Shown: piece by piece, positions 33,516 through 38,760 of the stretch
Layout of the letters: each line of letters starts with the position of its first letter
How positions within the stretch are numbered: the first letter of the stretch is position 1
NCBI GenBank assembly: GCA_944386285.1
Contig: CALXAM010000026.1
Coordinates: forward strand, 1-38,760
From: an uncultured Clostridia bacterium
GTDB taxonomy: Bacteria; Bacillota; Clostridia; Oscillospirales; Ruminococcaceae
Direction of reading: 5' to 3'
DNA: 38,760 bases
Notes under the pieces: generated by a model
The model's input: the letters and a program-made list of their open reading frames with translations, nothing else
Told to the model about the DNA's origin: nothing
The model's database searches: none
Position numbers and translations under genes: made by a program

Positions 33516-34502
33516 TTAGTTTCCAAGTTTAACGCGCGGATCGACCAACATATATGCCAAATCCATCAACAAGTTACCAGCTAATGTGATAATTACGTAG
33601 AACATCTGCATCGCAAGTACTACCATGAAGTCACGCTGCATCAGTGCGTCATATAACACTTTACCGATACCATTCCACAAGAAAATGGTTTCGATAACAA
33701 CAGAACCACCGAATACGCTAACCAGCCATCCGGTCAAAACCGTAACAATCGGAATCAACGCATTTCGAAATGCATGTGAATAAATAACCACTTTCTCACG
33801 CAGACCTTTCGCACGTGCAGTACGGATATAGTCTTGACGCAGAACATCAATCATCGCAGCGCGGACGTAACGCGTAATACCACCAAGCGAAGCAAATGTC
33901 ATAACAAGACACGGCAACGCCATATGATACATTCTATCGAGAAACACATTGAAACCATCACCTGTCAGTCCCGGTGCATTCATACCACTGATCGGGAAAA
34001 TCGGCAGCAAATTCGCAAACAAGAAAATAAATAAAAGCGCAATAACAAAGCTGGGCAATGAATATCCCACAACTGTACCAACTTGCACCGCATTATCAAG
34101 CGGACTATTTTTCTTTACCGCGGTAACAATTCCCAAGGGAATCGTAATCAAAAAGACCAATACCATTGACACAAGATTTAGCATAATGGTATTTCCCATC
34201 GGTACACCGACAATTTGAGAAACCGGCTGACGGTACTGTGTGGAAAATCCCAAATCGCCTTTCAGCATATTCGTAATCCAGCTGATATACTGTATAGGAA
34301 GCGGCTTGTCCAAACCAAGCTGCTCTCTTGCAGCCTGATACATCTGCTCATAACGCTCTGGATCAACAGACTGCTTTGACGAGTCAATCATCATACGCGC
34401 CGGATCGCCCGGAACACTTTTATAGATAAAAAACATGATAATTGAAACAATAAAGAAAACAAACACCAAATAAAGCAGACGTCTTAAAATATATTTAGCC
34501 AT
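33516..34502 (-). CDS. oppB: Oligopeptide ABC transporter permease OppB
   Basis: This 328-aa permease of normal length has an N-terminal MAKYILRRLLYLVFVFFIVSIIMFF helix, the VPGDPARMM outer segment, six core helices and the EAA loop (DYIRTARAKGLREKVVIYSHAFRNALIPIV). It ends LAYMLVDPRVKLGN, as is typical. It forms the membrane channel with OppC. The ribosome site GAGGTGAT precedes the ATG. It is 13 bp upstream of oppC and is separated from oppA by about 250 nt of structured sequence. Confidence 0.96.
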   Translation of the reverse strand: MAKYILRRLLYLVFVFFIVSIIMFFIYKSVPGDPARMMIDSSKQSVDPERYEQMYQAAREQLGLDKPLPIQYISWITNMLKGDLGFSTQYRQPVSQIVGVPMGNTIMLNLVSMVLVFLITIPLGIVTAVKKNSPLDNAVQVGTVVGYSLPSFVIALLFIFLFANLLPIFPISGMNAPGLTGDGFNVFLDRMYHMALPCLVMTFASLGGITRYVRAAMIDVLRQDYIRTARAKGLREKVVIYSHAFRNALIPIVTVLTGWLVSVFGGSVVIETIFLWNGIGKVLYDALMQRDFMVVLAMQMFYVIITLAGNLLMDLAYMLVDPRVKLGN

Positions 34503-34529
34503 AGTATCACCTCGTTGCTTTTATAAAAC

Positions 34530-34701
34530 AAGAATAAACAAGTAGGAATTTATTCTTTTGGCGGAGTTCCTGCTTCCGATGACAGGGAATAGATTTATAC
34601 ACTCCCGATCTTCCGGAGTGCATAAATGCGTTCCCTGTTTCGGGGAACGACTATCCATATGAACGATACAAGAAATAGGGCATAAAATGCCCTATTTCTT
34701 G
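34530..34701 (-). promoter_or_regulatory. Cluster of hairpins between oppA and oppB
   Basis: In transcript order (minus strand): a 15-bp stem at 34669-34701 with an AAA-type loop and no T tail; CGTTCCC/GGGAACG at about 34629-34650; a long imperfect hairpin ACAGGGAA..TTCCCTGT spanning about 34580-34640; and an AT-rich stem (34530-34538 with 34549-34557) followed by GTTTT. The second and third share one arm, so they cannot form together. The region could stop or slow part of the transcript, or protect the oppA message, giving more OppA than transporter. No known riboswitch class is recognised. Confidence 0.6.
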
Positions 34702-34751
34702 CCGTCACATGAATATTAAATCAATGTAATCGATTGAAAGAGCTTTCCTGA

Positions 34752-36605
34752 TTATTCTTCGATCCAAGAATAGAGGATTGCACTCTCCCACTGCCACAGA
34801 CCGTCCGGCTCATAACCTTTGATCTTGTTGGAGTAGAAGTCGTGATACTCATCAGAATACAACGGAATGTTCGGAAGTAATTCGTTCCAGCGTTTCTGAT
34901 ACTCAACCCATTTATCGAGCCAAGCCTCTGTGTCATCAGCCGGAATCTTCTTCATTTCGAGTGCAATCTGCTCAATCTGTTCGTCTTTGATATAGTTCTG
35001 GTTGTAAGAACCGAAGTATTTTTCATCGGTGCTCATCTCATACCAGTAAGACGGAATCGGAACGAAACCTGTTGCGAGGTTGAACATATGATAAGTCGGC
35101 TCATCAATACCCTGACGATACATATTGTTCAAAAGAACACCAAACTCAACTGTTGTTGCATTGAGTTTCATACCAACTTTCTCCATCTCGCCCGGAAGCA
35201 TGGTGTTCAAGAGGTCAGATACCGGGTTATTCGGAGTGTTTGCCCAGTTAATTTCCAGTGCCATCAATTTGCCGTCAACATTCTTATAACGAACTTTATC
35301 GACACCTTCAACAAATTCGCCGCCATTCTCATTAAGAGTCCAGCCATCTTCAATCAAAAGCTGTTTTGCTTTCTCAAGATCTTTGCTGTACGAATTCAGT
35401 TCAGAATCGATTACGTCTTTACGCTCTTTGTATTCCCAAGAAGAAAGACCGTATTCACCGTTTACAACCTGTGCAAAACCGCCAGAATACTGTTTTGCAA
35501 ATTCTTCACGGTCAAGGCAGTATGCAATAGCCTGACGGACTTTCACAAACTGTGTCGGGCCAAAGTCACAGGAGAATGTGATCTGACCATAACCAGCACG
35601 CAGATAAGAAGCGTATTGTGCATCGCCTGCATCACAGATATCAAGGCCTGCATTGATTGCAGTACCGCCGGAAACGCCGGAGATCAAGTCAACTGTGCCG
35701 TTTTTGAGCTCATCCATCTGTGTTGCATCTGTAACAGATTTCAGGATGATTTTTTCAATCGACGGTTTTACGCCATCGTATGTGCCTTTGTACTGATCAT
35801 TTACCTGAAGAACAGCCTGTTTTGTGGTTTTGTCGTAGCTTACGAACTCGTACGGGCCACAAGTTACTGTCGGATAATAACGATAGCCTTCTTCGGTATC
35901 GTTGATTGTTTTCTGGAGCAACTCAGCTGTAAAGTTATCGGAAATTGTTGCGCCATTGCCATCATCTGTGATGTCGCAGTCCGGAGCAATAACTGCCATC
36001 GGATACGGAGCAATTGATGCATATGCGATATCAAAGTGGAACGGAAGCTCCTCAGCGACAATCTGCACCGAGAAGGTGTAGTCATCGATCAGACGAACGC
36101 CAGAGAATGTTTTTGTTTCACCGTTAAAGTATGCATCATAACCGGTAAAGCAGTTTGCATAGGTCATTGTGTCCTGTGCTTCCAATGCATAGTAAGCCGG
36201 TGAAGTGTGCAGCAAGATCGAGAAGACATAGTCTTTCGCGGTGATTGCTGTACCATCATTCCATTTCAGATCTTTCTGAAGTTTAATGGTAAATGTTTTG
36301 GTGCCGTCTTCATTTTCAACACCTTCTACAGACTCTGCAACCTGCGGATCAACTTCGAAAGTGCCCTCTTTTGTATAAACAACCGGAGCATATCCAAAGA
36401 TCAAGTTACGGATTGAAGCGTTCTGCGCACCGTTGGTCCAGCCATCCATCATGTTGTCATCAAGGTCTGTAACCGAGCCGACAACGATCTGGCCGCCAAC
36501 TTCATGTTGTGTTTTGCCTGACTCTTCTTGCGACGGTGTGTTGTTACATGCAGTAAACACAAACACCATGACAAACGCAAGAACGAGTGCCAATGCTTTT
36601 TTCAT
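34752..36605 (-). CDS. oppA: Oligopeptide-binding lipoprotein OppA
   Basis: This 617-aa extracellular peptide receptor is a family 5 solute-binding protein. Signal and lipobox: MKKALALVLAFVMVFVFTAC. The mature part opens with GGQIVVGSVTDLDDNMMDG and shows the family core VAESVEGVENEDGTKTFTIKLQKDLKWNDGTAITAKDYVFS, the usual signature region of peptide-binding proteins. Further along are VRQAIAYCLDREEFAKQY and the late-domain PLYSDEYHDFYSNKIKG. ATG 36605 is 8 nt after GGGAGGG; the frame remains open to 36647, but that ATG would overlap the promoter. It is the first gene of the operon behind a strong promoter; the hairpin cluster follows. Confidence 0.95.
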   Translation of the reverse strand: MKKALALVLAFVMVFVFTACNNTPSQEESGKTQHEVGGQIVVGSVTDLDDNMMDGWTNGAQNASIRNLIFGYAPVVYTKEGTFEVDPQVAESVEGVENEDGTKTFTIKLQKDLKWNDGTAITAKDYVFSILLHTSPAYYALEAQDTMTYANCFTGYDAYFNGETKTFSGVRLIDDYTFSVQIVAEELPFHFDIAYASIAPYPMAVIAPDCDITDDGNGATISDNFTAELLQKTINDTEEGYRYYPTVTCGPYEFVSYDKTTKQAVLQVNDQYKGTYDGVKPSIEKIILKSVTDATQMDELKNGTVDLISGVSGGTAINAGLDICDAGDAQYASYLRAGYGQITFSCDFGPTQFVKVRQAIAYCLDREEFAKQYSGGFAQVVNGEYGLSSWEYKERKDVIDSELNSYSKDLEKAKQLLIEDGWTLNENGGEFVEGVDKVRYKNVDGKLMALEINWANTPNNPVSDLLNTMLPGEMEKVGMKLNATTVEFGVLLNNMYRQGIDEPTYHMFNLATGFVPIPSYWYEMSTDEKYFGSYNQNYIKDEQIEQIALEMKKIPADDTEAWLDKWVEYQKRWNELLPNIPLYSDEYHDFYSNKIKGYEPDGLWQWESAILYSWIEE

Positions 36606-36635
36606 TACAAAATCCCTCCCATAGGTATTTGCCTT

Positions 36636-36664
36636 ATTATACAACACATCATTTAAAAAATCAA
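36636..36664 (-). promoter_or_regulatory. opp operon promoter
   Basis: On the minus strand TTGATT (36664-36659), 17-bp spacer, perfect TATAAT (36641-36636), about 30 nt before the oppA start. Confidence 0.85.
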
Positions 36665-36814
36665 TGTTTCAATTCAAAAATGCAGAAAAAAATCGAAATT
36701 TTTTATTTCGAAATGAATAAAAGAAATCTTTTCTATTCATTTTAATCAGGGATGCATCATTTTTTCCACGGTTTTTTTCAAAAAAAAGAAATCTTGTTTT
36801 TTGAATTTTGCAAT

Positions 36815-36843
36815 TTGACTTCATATTCTGAATGGTGTATGAT
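36815..36843 (+). promoter_or_regulatory. pepF promoter
   Basis: TTGACT (36815-36820), 17-bp spacer, TATGAT (36838-36843). Confidence 0.82.
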
Positions 36844-36907
36844 GAACGTAAAAGATTGATTCCCGATTGAGCCGGGAAAATTCACAGCAAAGGAAGGTTT
36901 GTTTCTT

Positions 36908-38599
36908 ATGAAATTTTCTGAAATGCCCTATGCACGACCAGATCTTGATGCAATTCCAAAACAGCTCGATGATCTGTGTGAAGCACTTTTAAAAACACCC
37001 GACGCCGATGGCCAGTTTGCTTTGTTTTTAAAATCACGCGAAATTTTAAATACACTTGCAACACAGTATTCCATTGCATATATCCGCAATACTGTCAACA
37101 CAACGGATGAATTTTATGAGGCAGAGCGCGAAGCACTCGATAATGCAATGCCGCTCTTAAACGAAAAAATTCTGGCATTCAGCAAGCTTCTTTGCGAATC
37201 GCCGGTACGCAAAGAGCTCGAAGAAAAAATTGGTTCTTTGTGGTTTACAAATACCGAGCTTGAATTAAAAGGTTTTTCGCCGGAAATTATTCCGCTCATG
37301 CAGGAGGAAAGCCGCTTAGAGGCTGCTTATCAGAAATTGTATGCAAGTGCGCAGATTCCATTTGACGGCAAAGTCTGCACAATCCCGCAGCTTGCCGCAT
37401 ACAAGCAAAATCCTGATCGTGCGCTTCGCCGTGCTGCTTATGAGGCAGAAGGCAAATTCTTTGACGATCACCGTGAAGAGTTTGACGATCTTTATACAAA
37501 GCTGGTCAAAAACCGTACCGAACAGGCAAAAGCACTCGGCTTTAACAGCTATGTGGAGCTTGGCTATATTCGTCGGATGCGCAACTGCTACGGTCCGAAC
37601 GAAGTTGCAAACTTCCGCCGTCAGGTCATTGAAGATGTGGTACCGCTCGTCAACAAAATCCGTGCTGCACAGGCAAAACGCATCGGCTGCGAGGACCACT
37701 TCACATTTGCCGACTTAATGTTTACCTTTAAAGATGGCAATGCGACACCGCAGGGTACCCCGGACGAGCTGTTGGCAGCCGCAAAACAGATGTACACCGA
37801 AATGTCACCGGAAACTGCAAAATTTATTGAACTGATGTTCGAAAATGATCTGTTTGACGTATTGTCGAAACCGGGTAAAGCGCCGGGCGGCTACTGCACC
37901 ACACTGCCGGATTACAAATCGCCGTTTATCTTCTCGAACTTTAACGGTACTTCGGACGATGTCGATGTGCTCACCCACGAAGCAGGCCACGCCTTCGCAG
38001 CTTATATCGACACGCATGAGCATCCGATCGAAAAGCAAATGGAGCCGACCTACGAAACCTGCGAAACACACTCCATGTCGATGGAATTTTTGACCTCACC
38101 GTACCATCATCTGTTCTTTAAAGATCAAACTCCAAAATATGAGCTGTCCCATACGGAAGACGCACTGGAATTTATTCCATACGGCACAATGGTCGATCAC
38201 TTCCAGCAGCTCATGTACGAAAAACCGGATATGACACCGGAGGAACGCAACCAGACTTGGGCAGAACTCGAAAAACAGTATCGTCCGTATATCGATTTTG
38301 ACAACCTGCCGTTCTATGGCCGCGGTGCCGGTTGGCAGCGCCAGCTCCACATCTACACGAGCCCATTCTATTATATCGACTACTGCCTGGCGCAGACCGT
38401 GGCACTCCAGTTCTTTGCACTGTTTTTAAATGATCCGAAAAAAGCATGGGAAACCTATGTCGCATTCGTCCGTTCAGGCGGCACCAAGACATTTGTGGAC
38501 ACTGTTCACGCAGCAGGCTTAAAATCCCCGCTTGAAGATGGATGTTTAAAAGAAATCACCGAAACAATCGCCGCTTGGCTCGATACCCATCAGATCTAA
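36908..38599 (+). CDS. M3 family oligoendopeptidase (PepF-like)
   Basis: This 563-aa cytoplasmic zinc peptidase cleaves medium-size peptides. The active site LTHEAGHAFAAYI holds HExxH, and the third ligand glutamate lies in ETHSMSMEFLT about 27 residues on. The C-terminal YGRGAGWQRQLHIYTSPFYYIDYCLAQTVALQFF is typical of the M3 oligoendopeptidase subgroup (TIGR02289-like). ATG 36908 follows AAAGGAAGG with a 10-nt gap; an in-frame TTG at 36899 is too close. Divergent from the opp operon with promoters facing away, so import and hydrolysis of peptides may be controlled together. Confidence 0.94.
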   Translation: MKFSEMPYARPDLDAIPKQLDDLCEALLKTPDADGQFALFLKSREILNTLATQYSIAYIRNTVNTTDEFYEAEREALDNAMPLLNEKILAFSKLLCESPVRKELEEKIGSLWFTNTELELKGFSPEIIPLMQEESRLEAAYQKLYASAQIPFDGKVCTIPQLAAYKQNPDRALRRAAYEAEGKFFDDHREEFDDLYTKLVKNRTEQAKALGFNSYVELGYIRRMRNCYGPNEVANFRRQVIEDVVPLVNKIRAAQAKRIGCEDHFTFADLMFTFKDGNATPQGTPDELLAAAKQMYTEMSPETAKFIELMFENDLFDVLSKPGKAPGGYCTTLPDYKSPFIFSNFNGTSDDVDVLTHEAGHAFAAYIDTHEHPIEKQMEPTYETCETHSMSMEFLTSPYHHLFFKDQTPKYELSHTEDALEFIPYGTMVDHFQQLMYEKPDMTPEERNQTWAELEKQYRPYIDFDNLPFYGRGAGWQRQLHIYTSPFYYIDYCLAQTVALQFFALFLNDPKKAWETYVAFVRSGGTKTFVDTVHAAGLKSPLEDGCLKEITETIAAWLDTHQI

Positions 38600-38633
38600 T
38601 TCTATCCAATCGAAGTAAATACCCCGTCCGAGA

Positions 38634-38760
38634 ATTGGACCGAACCAGTAAAAACGGACAATAGACAAAACGCCCCCTGTGTAGGAAAATAAACCTATAC
38701 AGGGGGTGTTCGTATGTCACGAAGAAAATACACACATGTTCAGGAGTTGGAAGAAGAAAT
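38634..38760 (+). mobile_element. Left end of a probable IS3-family element (continues past the window)
   Basis: After pepF there is a GC-rich non-coding segment with TTGGACCGAACC and AACGGACA, resembling insertion sequence termini. A long hairpin (38673-38685 with 38694-38706) comes next, and then a start codon for a transposase-like protein. The right end and any target duplication lie outside the window, so the boundary is a guess. Confidence 0.45.
38714..38760 (+). CDS. Transposase OrfA-like protein, N-terminal fragment
   Basis: Fifteen codons are visible (MSRRKYTHVQELEEE..), cut by the window end. The basic start and the YTHVQELE pattern resemble helix-turn-helix OrfA proteins of IS3-family elements in Clostridia. 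AGGGGGTG (38701-38708) is the ribosome site, 5 nt before the ATG. Its AGGGGG part lies in the 3' arm of the hairpin 38673-38706, so readthrough transcripts would hide it. Confidence 0.5.
   Translation, partial: MSRRKYTHVQELEEE

Larger units (their letters stand above)
36606..36907. other. Divergent intergenic region between oppA and pepF
   Basis: This 300-bp AT-rich region holds two diverging sigma-A promoters (36636-36664 minus, 36815-36843 plus). Between them are two dyads, TCGAAAT-N5-ATTTCGA (about 36693-36711) and AATGAATA..TATTCATT (about 36713-36742), that could be operators coordinating both units. A small hairpin TTCCCG/CGGGAA (36860-36878) lies in the pepF leader. No gene seen. Confidence 0.6.

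Noticed and set aside
35088..36017. 309-codon plus-strand frame opposite oppA
   Set aside because: It is antisense to a clearly coding gene, cysteine-rich with no family features, and has no ribosome site.
38676..38706. Hairpin after pepF as its terminator
   Set aside because: On the plus strand no T run follows the stem; it covers the ribosome site of the next frame and fits an insertion-sequence control element better.

Overview
The window looks like chromosomal DNA of a low-to-medium GC Bacillota (Clostridia, probably Oscillospirales-like). The reasons are AGGAGG-type ribosome binding sites before most genes, sigma-A promoters (TTGACA-like, 17-bp spacer, TATAAT, often extended -10), strong intrinsic terminators, Gram-positive lipoprotein signals, and a BirA-boxed bioY, a NiCo riboswitch and a feoAB plus small Cys-rich gene set. 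UAA, UAG and UGA all end intact genes, so the standard bacterial code applies. I could not run searches; names rest on motifs read by eye.

Layout. 1-5.7 kb: tRNA-Pro(CGG), a MATE exporter, a polyprenyl sugar-phosphate transferase, biotin-controlled bioY, a PAP2 phosphatase and an XRE regulator. 5.9-11.4 kb: a histidine phosphatase, then an apparent operon of membrane protein, proB, proA, an unknown membrane protein and a cyclophilin. 11.4-12.9 kb: a secreted, membrane-anchored protein with terpenoid-cyclase-like repeats. 12.9-16.5 kb: metal homeostasis, with a compact NiCo riboswitch ahead of a CDF exporter, then feoA, feoB and a 53-aa Cys-rich membrane protein. 16.5-21.8 kb: a YesM-type sensor kinase with a broken 5' end, an AraC-type response regulator, a sugar-type binding lipoprotein, a small DUF6054-like protein and gluQRS. 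21.9-25 kb: a divergent DegV-like protein, an acyl-CoA thioesterase and a membrane protein with eleven 51-bp repeats. 25-28.8 kb (minus strand): a small unknown gene, a GH2 beta-mannosidase and a lipoprotein. 28.9-36.6 kb (minus strand): an oligopeptide (Opp) ABC operon. 36.9-38.6 kb: a divergent M3 oligoendopeptidase. The right edge enters what looks like an IS3-family element.

Most unusual part. The Opp transporter has two large insertions. OppC carries a complete set of seven RCC1-like repeats, predicted to be an extracellular seven-bladed propeller, between TM1 and the permease core. OppF carries about 190 residues of largely coiled-coil sequence between Walker A and the Q-loop. A 66-aa membrane protein ends the operon, and several hairpins, two of them mutually exclusive, lie between oppA and oppBCDF. 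With the divergent oligoendopeptidase this reads as a peptide capture, import and hydrolysis unit whose transporter has gained parts on both sides of the membrane. Other notable points are the NiCo riboswitch with almost no P2 stem, the sensor kinase broken by one in-frame UGA and one -1 shift at a T7 run, and a transposase RBS buried in a hairpin.
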